Source: Adiantum capillus-veneris (lineage: Eukaryota; Streptophyta; Polypodiopsida; Polypodiales; Pteridaceae). From it: 64,000 nt of DNA. The position numbers and the translations under genes were made by a program. Shown one piece after another: positions 34,268 through 45,749 of the stretch (its first letter is position 1; each line of letters starts with the position of its first letter). A model generated the notes under the pieces. That model worked only from the letters and a program-made list of their open reading frames with translations. It was not told the DNA's origin and ran no database searches. The DNA lies in NCBI GenBank assembly GCA_014529385.2, contig CM043967.1, positions 11,112,001 to 11,176,000 on the forward strand. Reading direction: 5' to 3'.

Positions 34268-37200
34268 ATGACCACCGTCATGAAGGGACCTCCAACAGGA
34301 GAAATCTACAAAAATTGTAGAACTGGAGCAACCGAGGTCCAAATCAGGAAATTTGCGAGCCTAAACCGCATCTCGCAAAAATTTATGGCCACAGGTAAAA
34401 GATGGGAAAATTTTGTGTCGGAGTCTCGATTACATATAGAGAGGCTAGGCTAGAAATCTCTCATTTGATCACCAAAGAGATCATCAAGGAGGCATTGAAA
34501 TTGTCTAATCAAGGAGCCAACATGAGAGAAAGAAGGAAAAACCTCACAGTCTACTTGCAAAAGTCCAAACTACCTTCTTTCGAACTCGTAGCAAACCCGG
34601 AAGTAAGAGAACTGACACAGATCTACAGTCAGTGTTTGTTGAGCTACAGCAAAAGACCGCCAAGATACACTACACCACACGGGAGCATCTCAACCACACT
34701 GACATGGGCTATGGAAATGACACATGAGTTCTATATAGATCACACATCGTATCTATTTGAAGAAATATCTATACATGACAAAGCTACGGCAGGACATACC
34801 AAATTACATTGTAGGAGGAGAAGTCCTAACCAGAGTAATATACCAAGCCATAGGCGCGGCAGATCAGTTGCCACCTGCTCCTCATCAGAACGACTGGCTG
34901 GAATTAAGAGAGAATATTGAAGACAGATCACAAAGGAAAGTACCGGCCTCTATTAACAACATTGGAGGACGCAGGTTGGAAAGAGTAACAAGAAGTACAC
35001 GAGAAAAGATGGAAGAAGAAAGAAGAACTGAAGAGGAAGATGTCAGACTAAAGAAGCGGAAAGCGGAAATGGAAAACAACACCAGGCTGCAGAAGGTAGA
35101 AAAAATGGAAAGAATGCTAGAAGGATTTGTTCTCGAGAGATCTCTACAAGGCGATGTAGGCGCCACTTGGAAACCTTCTAGTAGCACTTACACACTGAGA
35201 ACGAAGAATAAAAACAACCCAGCTTTTGAGTTGGACTGGTTCGAGAGGTACATCCAAGAAAGAAATGCTAGGGACGAACCAGAATTGCTACTAGAAGAGG
35301 AGGATCTCCAAACTTTGAGAGATTAGTTGAGGCAAACTTCACGAGATCAGGAAACACCACCGCCATCTCCAAGGCCAGAGAAAAGTGAGAGGCAATCAAC
35401 CCCACCTGCTGACTCTCCTTCGCATTCAGAAAGCTCACATCGTGATGAGAGAGTTCATACACCACCCAGTGAAGAAGAAGAAGAAGAAAGAACAGATGGT
35501 CACCCAAACACTGGAACCATATCACAAATTGATTAAGGCAAGCAAAAGGAGGTGGATCAGACAAAAGATAAAGCTTCCTCCTCTCAAGAAATTGAGCTGG
35601 AAGCTACTATAGATGAAGATTTGCAGTCAATGGAGACACTACTAAACCGAACAAGACTGCACAGTCAATGGTTAGCTGATCAGAACAGGTCCAACAAAAC
35701 GAAGTTAGAGAAAACCCATCAAGAAGTTATGAGACTGCAGGAGCAAAGAGATGACACTCTAAAACTGATCAGCATCAGAGATGCTGAGATCTTGGGGCTC
35801 AAAAGCACGGTAAATCTCCTCAAAGACAATTTACAGGAGTCTGAAGATTTCAATGCCATTTGTGAAGATACAATCAACGTATTCCTTGAATATGTCAGTG
35901 ACAGAGATGAACACATCCATAAGTTGGAAAAAGAAAAGCAAGATGCGTTGGAGACAGTCAAAATTTTGCAAGTCGTCATCGATGACTTACAAATTGACGT
36001 CAAAGATTTGAGAGAAGTAACATATATACAAGCAAGGGAAATAGAACAAGCTAAGAAACAAAAAACGTCGCTACCAAAAACACCGGTAGTCCACCCGCAA
36101 GAAGAAGTGGCTGCACTGAAGAGGGAGCTGGAGTTGGAAAGAAAATAGCGCTTAATGATAGCCAAAAGTGCGCTTAGAGCAGAGGATCAACTACAAAGGC
36201 AAATTTCGGACTTACAAAGTGAACAGCAACAAGGACCAGCTCCTGACAGTGAAATAGAAAGCATTGTTTCCAAATCACTCAGGGAAGAAAATGAAAATTT
36301 GCACATTAGGGTAAAAGAGTTAGAGGAGTCTACAGCTCAAAAAGAAATGGAATTTCAAGCTCTCCAAATCAATAGTAGAACAATGGCTGCACAAATCACA
36401 AGTCAACAAATTGCAAGGCAACACCAAGGACAGGTACGAGTGCACCTGGAGCAAGCAGCCACGGATTTGGCTGGACTCGCCGAAGTATATGGGGGTCAAG
36501 ATGACTACGAGGAAGAATCAGATGATCACGAGGCCCTAGATACACAAATTGATCAAACTGGCTCCAAAGACCAAGAAATAGACGAAGATTCAGACACGAG
36601 ATTGGAAGAGCAGAGGCTGGCCGAGCAAAATGGAAAAACATCAGAGATGATATGGTACAAGGCAATGCAACTAGAAAAGGAGATGCTACAAGGGCTCTCC
36701 AAATCAGGCAAAACAGTAGCAAAGCTACGAGAGGAATGGAATGCCCCTATGTTACCCTATGCTCTGCTGAAATACGAAACTCTGACACATCAACGGCAGC
36801 TCGCAAAAGAAGAACAAGTGCCAGTGTTTGAAGGAGAATTACAGGATCGGGAACAAAAAAACAGGATAGTAGATAGCCAACCAAAGTGGAGGCGTCAATG
36901 GATTTTGGATCACCCTAATAACCTTATCCACTTAGTCAACGCACCGCCTGAGTTGAGGAATGACATAACTTTTTGCCCAACTCCCCGAACATACACCTAT
37001 AGCCAACATAAAGCACTACAAAGCAGAAATCCGACATGGCTAAATTATCCAGTATTGCCAAGGCCTGCAGAGGGAGAGAGAATATCCGGTTCTTACATGG
37101 TGAAAACCCTTCAGGGCTCCATCGCAGAATTCGGAGGCTTTCCCGACCTATCCTGCAAGATGCTATGTAAAATAGCTCGAACCTTTTTGGCTTGTCTCAC

Positions 37201-37479
37201 AGTATTCTCAGAAAGCTGGACTTCCGAGTATATGAACACCAAAAGAAGCATCTCAGAGCTGTCATATGATCTAAGTGGGCCACCGAGCTAGTATTGTATG
37301 CCTATTTCAGATGGCTAATGTTTCTGCCAAGCTACCATCTCCAAACCTTCGAAGAAGCATTTTACACAGGCTTCTTCATGTACAAGTCCAAAATTTTTGG
37401 CCCATTAATGGAAAGCGAGTCTATGCGATATGATGCGTTTCTACATCAAATCAACCAAGAAGGACGACAACGACACTGA
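34268..37479 (+). pseudogene. Large coiled-coil protein ORF of element D, broken
   Basis: About 1,000 codons, mostly in one frame from 34757 to 37291 with in-frame stops at 35324, 35534 and 36146, and frameshifts near 34440, 34770 and 37290. The N-terminal 200 residues are globular; then a basic/acidic helical stretch (RSTREKMEEERRTEEEDVRL), a Ser/Pro/Glu-rich linker (35327-35536), and long heptad-rich helices (35600-36420) typical of coiled coil. A conserved-looking C-terminal part contains PKWRRQWILDHPNNLIHLV and FPDLSCKMLCKIARTFLACL. No zinc knuckle or enzyme motif was found. It may be a divergent gag; family not recognised. Confidence 0.6.
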
Positions 37480-37512
37480 AGACAAAGACAATCATGTCGT
37501 GGTAGACATGAA

Positions 37513-37527
37513 TTAGGAGGGGGGGAG
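37513..37527 (+). promoter_or_regulatory. Polypurine tract of element D
   Basis: TTAGGAGGGGGGGAG immediately precedes TGTTGGAGCC. Such a purine run next to a TG dinucleotide is the plus-strand primer site at the left edge of a 3' LTR. Confidence 0.7.
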
Positions 37528-38449
37528 TGTTGGAGCCCCATTTGTCCAACTATTGTAATGAGCCCATCTTGTAAAGAATATCAAATTCCCATTTTTATGT
37601 CAAAGACGTCTTATCATTTTGATCCACTTGTCTGGGTTATGTAAAGATTAATCAGTCAGTCAGGACCCATATTTGTTCCCACTTTGTAATTATGAGGAAG
37701 AGAACCCATGTACATTTTTGAGCTAAGGTGACTCAAGTATAAAGGTCACCTTAGAACCATTTCGAGGATAACATTTTTTGATTATTAATTCTGTGTCGTA
37801 CGAGTCTGAGAGAGAGAGAGAGTGAGTATGTCTTATCCTCTTCGCTACGCGTTTCTCCCTCATCGGATTCACGACGTGACCACATCATCACGGTAGTCTC
37901 TCCGAGAGCTACACGTCCACGCCACGCATTCATATTTTTGAGCTGTTCGCGATCGATCCTGCATCGAGCTTGCTTTGCTTGTAAGTAACACAAACAGTGT
38001 CTGTTTTCAACAATCAAGTGCTCTATGGAAAGAGAAAGAGATTAGCTACACATAGATATTCATAGACTTAGGTTTCACCCACTTTTGGATTATGACCTGT
38101 GAGTCTATCGCGACTGTAATGGAGATAACTCGGGTTCAAATCTGGTGAGATTAGACTTATAGGTAAGTATATCCTATGGAGAGGATGGTGCCTAGTAAGT
38201 TTGATGCGATTCCGATTTCATTGGAAGTGTAAACGGTGTTGTGAGCGTTTAGGGATAGAGTGGGTTACATTCTACCAGGGTTAGTGATTGATGCATCATG
38301 AAAGTGCGTATGTGTAGATTGGTCTCAGCCTGACAAGCTAACGAGATTGCCTACGTGCACCTACGGGTTAGTCGTGTCATCGGATGATAAGTATGTTGTC
38401 TGTGTTGTGGTTGCGAGCATGAACAGGGGAGTAGTTAGGCCCTAAAACA
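37528..38449 (+). other. Probable 3' LTR of element D
   Basis: Starts TGTTGGAGCC after the polypurine tract and ends CCTAAAACA directly before tandem array 2. Contains a TATA-like box (TATAAAG near 37738) and a short (GA)n at 37812. The right end is inferred from the TG...CA rule, not from a second copy. Confidence 0.55.
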
Positions 38450-38452
38450 ATC

Positions 38453-39922
38453 TGTGTGCTAATAAAAAGAAGAAAATGGTAAAAATCTTTCTATCACCCA
38501 AGTGTGGTAGATTGGTTATGCCACTTTCCCTCTTGAATCACACTCTTGAGTTAAACTCTCCTCATCAACTAGATCTTTAAGGTCTCTTGGTATAGTTTCC
38601 TACGACGTTTAAACTCTCTTCTTCTCGTGTGTGTGTGTGTGTGCGTGTGCTAATAAAAAGAGGAAATTTGTATACCCTTTCTATCACCCAAGTGTGGTAG
38701 ATCAATTATGCCATTTTTCTCTTGAACAACACGTCTTGAGTTCAACTCTCCTCGTCGGCTTGATCTTCAAGGTTTCTTGGGATACTTTTCGACGACATTA
38801 AACTCTCTTCTTCTCGAGTGATTGTGTGTGTAGCTCTGTGTATGTGGTAATAAAAAGAGAAAAATGGTATAACCTTTCTATCACCCAAGTGTGGTAGATT
38901 GGTTATACCAGTTTCCTCTTGAATAACAGATCTTGAGTTCAACTTTCCTCATCGGCTAGATCTTTAAGGTCTCCTGGGATAGTTTCCTAGGATGTTATAA
39001 CTCTTTTCTTCTCGGGTGTGTGTGTGTTTGCTAATAAAAAGAGGAAAATGGTATAACCTTTTTTTCCCCAAGTGTGGTAGATTGGGTATGCCATTTCCCT
39101 CTTGAATAACAGGTCTTGAGCTCAAGTCTCCTCGTCAGCTAGATCATTAAGGTCTCTTGAGATAGTTTCCTACGATGTTAAAACTCTCTTCTTCTCAGGT
39201 GTGTGTGTGGGTGTGCGTGTGAGAGACTATAAAAAGAGAAAAATGCTATAACCTTTCTATCACCGAACTGTGGTAGATTGGTTATGCCATTTCCCACTTG
39301 AATTACAGGTCTTGAGGTCAACTCTCCTCGTTGGCTAGATCTTTAAGGTCTCTTGGGATAGTTTCCTACGACGTTAAAACTCTCTTCTTCTCGGGTGTGT
39401 GTATGGATGTGGGTGTGTGTGCTAATAAAAAGAGGAAAAGGTATAACCTTTCTATCACCCAAGTGTGGTAGATTGGTTATGCCATTTTCCTCTTGAATAG
39501 AAGGTCTTGAGTTCAACTCTCCTCATTGGCTAGATCTTTAAGATCTCTTGGGATAGTTTCCTACGACGTTAAAACTCTCTTCTTCTCAGCTGTGTCTACG
39601 CGCTAATAAAAAGAGAAAAATGGTAAAACCTTTCTAACACCCAAGTTTGGTAGATTATTTGTGCCATTTCCCTCTTGAATAAAAGGTCTTGAGTTCAACT
39701 CTCCTCGTCGGCTCTATCTTTAAGGTCTCCTAGGATACTGTCCTATGATGTAAAATCTCTCTTGTCCTCAGTTGTGTGTGTGTGGGGGTGTGTGTGTGCA
39801 CTAATAAATAGAGGAAAATGGTATAACATTTCTATCACCCAAGTGTGGTAGATTGGTTATGCCATTTCCCTCTTGAATAATACGTCTTGAGCTCAACTCT
39901 CCTCGTCCGCTAGATCGTTAAG
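38453..39922 (+). repeat. Tandem array 2 of the SINE-like unit (about 8 units)
   Basis: Same unit as array 1, starting in the GT/TAATAAAAAG part directly after the probable LTR of element D. A-box matches occur near 38503, 38693, 38890, 39073, 39271, 39468, 39648 and 39847, a spacing of 180-200 bp. The array is cut at 39922 by the LTR element whose target duplication is TTAAG, and it resumes at 42178. Confidence 0.85.
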
Positions 39923-40243
39923 TGTTAGGAATTGGATCGAGCTAGCTATGGTGGATGAAAGAGAAACATAGTGTCAATGCGTGAGTGTGTGTGTAAGCAA
40001 GGTTATCACTCAAATGAATTAGGTTCCAAGATAGGATTAGCTTGGACTCATAAACACAATCTTGAGTATTGACTTAGCTTAGCACAAGGTGACCATAGAC
40101 AAGCATGTAGTGCAAAATAGAGTTGTTGTTTATTCAATTATGAAATGAGATTTAAGTAGCTCTACAGCCTTGCTCAATAGTATGTGGGATAAATCCACTC
40201 TCCTCTTCTTGAATTACACCTTAGACAAAGCTCACACTTTACA
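39923..40243 (-). repeat. LTR (3' LTR in element orientation)
   Basis: 321-bp direct repeat partner of 41854-42177. Differences are few, including a short GT length change and CTTGCTCAATAG versus CTTGCTCCACAG, indicating recent insertion. Confidence 0.92.
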
Positions 40244-40288
40244 ATCCTCCTCTTGAGGTTTGGACTAAGACAAGATACTGAAGATGCA

Positions 40289-40455
40289 TGATCCACACAG
40301 GCTAACAAAATCCACATAGGATGGTGATATCCACACAGGAAAATAAAGTCCACAAAGGATGGTGATATCCACACAGGATGGTAAAATCCACACAAGAAAA
40401 ATCCACAAAGGATGGTGATGTCCACACAGGATGATAAGCTGGTATCCACACAGGA
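40289..40455. repeat. Short tandem repeat based on TCCACACAGGATGGTGATA
   Basis: The core ATCCACA(C/A)AGGA recurs about nine times at spacings of roughly 18-20 bp between the polypurine end and the knuckle coding part of the LTR element. On the minus strand it would translate as a CGY/WI repeat, which is not convincing as protein. Confidence 0.8.
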
Positions 40456-40640
40456 AAAAGTCCTCTCCTACAAGTAGAGAGTCTGCATCTTCAAAATGGG
40501 TCTTCATAAAAGACAACGTTACTCTTGTCTTCATGCTTTTTGTCTTCTACTATGTGAGCCGATCCTCTGTCAGGTCTCTTGCCTTCATTGCTTCTACTGC
40601 TGCTGCTTTCTCCACTGCTACTGCCTCCATTTGAGTAGCA

Positions 40641-41294
40641 TCAAGAAGGAGGGTGTCCCTTCCTACCACATTTGTTGCAAGGGTTGTTTGTGTAGCAATG
40701 TTTTTCTACGTGTCCCATTCTTCCACATTCATAACACTTTCGTCCGTTTGTCGATGTTGATGGCGAATGCTGGTGTAGAAGCTTTGCAAAACTTTGAGTC
40801 TTGATGCCCTTGTGTGGCTTGGGAGGCTTCAAAGCCTTAAGCCATGGGAAATGGCTGTTTACAAGGTCGGGGATAGTTGCTTGGTGAAGGGCCGGCCTAT
40901 ACAGTCGTGGGAAGCGGGGCCTGTTAAGGGGCCGAGGTGAGCTCTTGAGGCTCGGGAGCAACGCGTGGGAAGGGGGGGCCCAACAAGGGCGGAGGTGCAA
41001 GGAAGAATACCACGGGAAGGTGAGCTTACCAGCGGGGTAAAGTCCGGGCACGCGCGGGCAGTAGGGAAACTTGCCGGGCAGGCGCGGGTAGGGCGGTCAA
41101 CTTCCGGGCAGCGGGCAGCACCGAAGAAGGCTTTGGGCAAGGCGCGCAGTGCCTGTGGGAATCTACCCCAGCGGACCCGCCAGCTCCAAAAAGCTATTTT
41201 GCAATGCCGTTTTGGGTCCGCCCATCTTGCCCAACTTGGGTATGCCAATTTGAACCCCGGACCCCACAAGCCAAGGATGACCTACCTAATTTGA
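40641..41294 (-). pseudogene. Gag-like protein with two CCHC knuckles
   Basis: The open frame 40641-41051 ends with CYECGRMGHVEKHC (C-X2-C-X4-H-X4-C) and a second, incomplete knuckle CNKCGRKGHP before the stop. Upstream frames (40859-41269) are very GC-rich and proline/alanine-rich and overlap in another frame, so the N-terminal part is frameshifted. It would package element RNA; an autonomous partner would have to supply RT and integrase. Confidence 0.7.
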
Positions 41295-41834
41295 GCTAGC
41301 CAACAAGCCCATGTGCTTGCTTGTGGAAAAGCTCCAAAAAAGAAAGTGTTAAGCTCAAATCGGCAGGCCCTTTCCCACACAAACTCACACACACACACCT
41401 AATAATAGGCAATATTGAAGATAGCTTTAATGGAGTTCTCGGGTTTGGTTTGCAGAGCTTGAAGGTTCTATGGAAAGCTCGAAGTGAGCACTTTGAAATG
41501 AGTTCAATGTTGTTAGGTGATTGCAAAAGTGGAGAAATTAATTGAAGGTGAAAATGATGCAAAAATTGATACAAAAAAGGCAATCTAAAATGCAATTCAA
41601 ATGATGCTAATCCTCTCCCTAATCAAGTCTACCTAGCCATGGAGGGTAGTGGTCTCTTGGGCGTGCCAAGGACATGCCCACACATAGCTAGATTAGTGCT
41701 TAATTAGTAAGATATGCAACTTAACTATGAAACTGTTAATGGGCGGTGACAACAATTATGAAATGCTAATCGATCTAATGGAGATGCTAATGATTAACAC
41801 ACACTAATGCATAATGACAATCCTAGCTAGCACA

Positions 41835-41853
41835 CCATGGCTCTGATACCAAA
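41835..41853 (-). promoter_or_regulatory. Primer-binding site (initiator Met tRNA)
   Basis: Minus-strand TTTGGTATCAGAGCCATGG directly inside the LTR. TGGTATCAGAGC is the common plant copia-type initiator-Met primer site. Confidence 0.9.
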
Positions 41854-42177
41854 TGTTAGGAATTGGATCGAGGTAGCTATGGTGGATGAAAGAGAAACAT
41901 AGTGTCAATGCATGAGTGTGTGTGTGTAAGCAAGGTTATCACTCAAGTGAATTAGGTTCCAAGATAGGATTAGCTTGGACTCATAAACACAATCTTGAGT
42001 ATTGACTTAGCTTAGCACAAGCTCACCATAGACAAGCATGTAGTGCAAAATAGAGTTGTTGTTTATTCATTCAAGAAATGAGCTTTAAGTAGCTCTACAG
42101 CCTTGCTCCACAGTATGTGGGATAAATCCACTCTCCTCTCCTTGACTTACACCTTAGGACAAAGCTCACACTTTACA
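41854..42177 (-). repeat. LTR (5' LTR in element orientation)
   Basis: 324-bp LTR adjoining the primer-binding site at 41835-41853. It ends at the target-site copy TTAAG. Confidence 0.92.
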
Positions 42178-42256
42178 TTAAGGTCTCTCGAGATAGTTTC
42201 CTACGATGTTAAAAATCTCTTCTTCTCAGGTGTGTGTGTGGGTGTGTGTGTGTGCA
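42178..42256 (+). repeat. Interrupted remainder of tandem array 2
   Basis: After TTAAG the SINE-like unit resumes in register (GGTCTCTCGAGATAGTTTCC, ACGATGTTAAAA, CTTCTTCTCAGG, GT tract) and is cut in the GT tract by the LINE 3' end at 42257. Confidence 0.85.
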
Positions 42257-42271
42257 GGCTTATACCCTGAA

Positions 42272-44288
42272 CTATGGTGTAGAAAGGCCCAGGGCGCCAG
42301 AGTCGAAAAGGAAATCCTCACGGCGCTCCCGCATGCGGTCGGAGCTGCCTTGTAGTCCCTCAAGCTGTCCTTTGAGAGTATGGATCAGCTCTAGCCAAAA
42401 GTCACAAACTGTCTTTGCTGGTGGCACTGGACGAGCCTCAAAGATGCAAAAACAGCAGGCCCGCCAGATGAACCAAAGTGTCAGGCCATTGATGAGCTCC
42501 CAACACTCCTCTCTCTCACTGCACCACTCCTGTGGAGTAAGCTCTGTAGTAGGCTGGAGTGTAGGTCGCCCCTCTTGCATCAGTATCATCCTGCTGGTGG
42601 AAGATAGCTCAAACTGAAGTGCCGAGCCCGTGAGGGTGGACCAAGCCGCTGCCCCCCAAGTGTACTGTCGAGCCGTGGAGAGAGCAGGCATCAATCGAAG
42701 AACTCGTAGCCATACCTGTTGGGCGGAGGGACAGTCCCATAGACAGTGACGCTGACTCTCCACCAAATGGTCACAAGTTGCACATGTGGCCGAGAGACCA
42801 CTATGCACTAGCCAGCTCCCTACTGCTCTACCTCTGTGTGCGACCAACCCCACTGAAACAAGGTGAATCGCCTTGGCTGTCTGGAGTCCCACAACCTCTC
42901 CCAAAAGGCTGCCAAGAAATTGACTGTGAGACCCTCCTCCTGCCAATCATGTGCTGGAGCAGGGCGGGCCTCTCTCTGTGCTGCTAATATATGACGTCCC
43001 AGTCAAACAGTGTATTGAAAGAACGGGAATCCTGGGTGGTCTGCAGAAGAGAAGGGGTCCCTCCATAGCCACTCACCAGGATCCCACTGTACTCGTGCCA
43101 GTGGAAAACACTCCCAAGCCCACAGCCTCCAGTGTCCAGTCTCAAGAGCTGTTGGGTCAGGGTCTATGACGCAAGTTTTCCCACAGATGCCCACTACTCA
43201 TTTCCTTTGAAAACAACACTCTGATACCTGCGGGGCCTCTATTGCAACTCGCTGTAGTCGTCCCCCACCCTGAAGCTCAAAGAACAGGGCTGGGACAGTC
43301 TCTAAGCAGGCCCTGATTGAGATGAGAACCTCTAGTCGTGTGAAGGCTCCCATCCACCGGGGTGCTACTGGCTCAAGAGGCGTGAGCCACTCAACTGGAA
43401 TTGACTCTGAGATGTCCTGAAATATGCTCTGCCCCCCTCTCATGCCCTGTAGCTAGAGCCCCTGCACCTCCTCTGACAAACCTGTGAACTCTAGCCAGTC
43501 ACCTAGAGAGCGCGCTGGACCTGCTGCCATGGGACCCCAGGAAACATGAGGCCGACTACCAACCAAGTGGCCTCTTTGAGTGCTAACCATGGGGTTCTAG
43601 ACGAGGGGTTGTCGTAGGCGCTCCTCCGTGCACATGGGCTGTCTTTGCTCTAGGCCACGCCGTAAGAGCTCCCAAGATAGAAGCAAACTCACAGCGAAGC
43701 GGTCCTCCAGTCTCCTGCTCAAACCAACTCTGCGCATCTCTGTAAAGATCCATCTGGTCGAAGGTTGCCAAGGGCCTCCTGACTAAGGTACACTGGCACA
43801 AAGCCGCTGTAGCAAGAACTCCTTCCAGGGCTCCTCACCTGGAAGAAGTCCTCTGACGATGAACTTCCCAAGAAGGGCTCTTCTCTGCTGTGCTGGATCA
43901 ATGATCCCAAGCCCTCCCTGAGAACAAGGAAGCGTGATGACCTACCAAGCCACCTTGTCACGTCCTGACCAAAGGAAGTTCCTGATCGGCCTCTCTACCT
44001 GGCTGATACAAGAACTTGAGAAGATCCAACATGAAGTGATGTACCACATAGTCGCCAACAACACCTGGTTGGCAACTACTACTCTTCCACCCAGAGAAAG
44101 TCGTGGTGAGCTCCAATGTAACAACTTTCTCCTGATAGACAGGAGAAGGGGAGAAATCTGCTGCTCAGGAGACAAGTCCAAACCAACCTGACAACCCAGG
44201 TACCGAACTGCAGTCCTTGGGGGAATCTACCTGAAACCCTCTCCTGCCATCCAATCTGGCACATGAGCACTACCAACCGAGAAGCCAT
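42272..44288 (-). pseudogene. LINE ORF2 thumb and C-terminal Cys/His region
   Basis: Frames at 43942-44181 (LSLGGRVVVANQVLLATMWYI, RPIRNFLWSG) are the conserved LINE thumb region. Further frames follow at 43583-43961 and 43198-43443. At 42272-42946 a zf-RVT-like cluster CATCDHLVESQRHCLWDC ends the protein. Frame changes occur at about 44100, 43900, 43500 and 42950. Confidence 0.75.
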
Positions 44289-44297
44289 TGTCTTTCT

Positions 44298-45749
44298 CTA
44301 GTTGATCAGTGTGCCCGATGCACAACAGAAGGTCTCCAAAGCCTGCTCACATCTGTGAAGGTTGGCCTCCTGGCCATCTAAGTACAAGGCTGAGTCGTCG
44401 GCAAACTCAGCATCCAGTAGCTCATCTCTCCGAATAGGGAGTGCTAAGCCCCGTAGACCAACCTGCTGTGACACCAAAAACCTGCTCATCACCTCCGCAT
44501 AGAGCAGAAAGAGGAAGGGGACAAGAGGACAACCCTGTCTGACCGAGCGTGTAAGCATGAAGCGATCACCTCTACCTCCTGCCAAAAGTACCTGACTGTG
44601 ACCCTGTCTGTACAAGACTGACACCCCTCTGATCCAAGCATCTAAGAAGCCCATCCTGCGTAGGGTGACCTCTAGAAAGTCCCAGTCAACTCTGTCGTAT
44701 GCCTTCTCAAAATCGAGAAGAAGGATCACGAGGTCCTCACCACAGAGCCGTGCCAGGGTAGAAGCCTCCCAAAAAGTAAAGATGTTGTCAAGGATACTGC
44801 GTTCCTTGACAAAACCTGTCTGGGTCCCATGTATAAGGCTCTCTAAAAGTGGTTGAATCCTCAAACTCAGAGCCTTGGCAAGAATTTTGTAGGCGAAGTT
44901 GAGGATGGTGATGGGGCGCCACTATCGAATCTCATCCAAGGAGCCACCCTCCTTGGGAATGAGGTAGATCAGGCCCTCACTCATGCTGTCAGGCATCACT
45001 TCTGTGTGCAAAATGTACTGAAAAGTAGTACAGAGATCTGGGCCAAGCAGGTCCCAGTACTGCAAGAAAAAGCTGGGAGTCAACCCATCCTCACCTAGAC
45101 AGCTACCACGAGGGAGGTCCCTAAGAGCCGTGTGCAGCTCCTCAAGCTGAAATGGCATCTGTAGCCTCTAATGCATCTCCTCAGTCCCAAGACAAGGCAT
45201 CTATGTCAAAACCCGCTCCTTGCATGCATCCTGCCGCTCTGACCGGGGCTCTATAGACAATAACTCACGGTAGAAGTCAGTAGCATCTGCACGCATATCC
45301 TTGGGCTCACAAGCAACTGACCCGTCGGGCCTCTTCAACTGACTGAACTTGGCATGCGAGTGCCGAGGTCCCACTGTCTCAAAGAAAGCACCAGTCACTC
45401 TATCGCCCACCTGAGTCCACTGAGATGACTGCCGATGGAAAGCAAACTCATGTCGCCTCTCCTCTGTGCTAGCAAGCACCTGTCGAGCCTGTTGTAACTG
45501 CTCCTCCATCCAAGGACTGTCTAGATGCTGCTCCTGCATCCTCTGTAATGAAGCAATGCCCCGTCTAAGATGCTGCTCCGCCTCTCTCGCTGAAGCCCGG
45601 CGAGCCAGAGACTTCTGAAGAAAAAAATGGCTAATCTCAGCTAGGCCTGAGGCCACTTTTTCGCAGGAGAATCCTGCATGTCCATGCCCTCTTTCTGAGT
45701 GCTGAGTCCAACAAGACCCTCTTTGAGATGCGAAGCATTGTGCTCCCAC
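44298..45749 (-). pseudogene. LINE ORF2 reverse transcriptase
   Basis: Helical linker at 45201-45749, then fingers (SCLGEDGLTPSFFLQYWDLL; GLIYLIPKEGG), GTQTGFVKERSILDNI, VILLLDFEKAYDRVDWDFL (first Asp), SVRQGCPLVPFLFLLYAE and FADDSALYLDG with the catalytic DD (Phe replaces Tyr). In-frame stops occur at 45201, about 45159 and 44922; otherwise the frame is continuous over 1.4 kb, so the copy is fairly young. Confidence 0.88.

Larger units (their letters stand above)
34268..38449 (+). mobile_element. Retroelement D: decayed coiled-coil ORF plus probable 3' LTR
   Basis: A long single-ORF body (34268-37479) is followed by a polypurine tract (37513-37527) and a sequence opening TGTTGGAGCC and closing CCTAAAACA, which fits an LTR of about 922 bp (37528-38449) with a TATA-like TATAAAG near 37738. 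No RT, RNase H or integrase is visible, so it resembles a non-autonomous, gag-only LTR element. The 5' LTR is absent from the window, so identification as an LTR rests on tract and termini only. Confidence 0.6.
39923..42177 (-). mobile_element. Complete 2,255-bp non-autonomous LTR retrotransposon (gag only)
   Basis: Two near-identical LTRs (39923-40243, 321 bp; 41854-42177, 324 bp) with termini TGTTAGG...TTTACA on the plus strand, flanked by TTAAG at 39918-39922 and 42178-42182. On the minus strand the 41854 LTR is followed by TTTGGTATCAGAGCCATGG, the initiator-Met tRNA primer site, and the other LTR is preceded by AAGAGGAGGAT, a polypurine tract; so the element reads on the minus strand. It encodes only a gag-like knuckle protein, as in TR-GAG or small non-autonomous copia-type elements. 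Confidence 0.92.

Noticed and set aside
41080-41290. Bacterial or organellar insertion because of GC-rich sequence
   Set aside because: The GC-rich part lies within the defined LTR element and has no bacterial or plastid gene.
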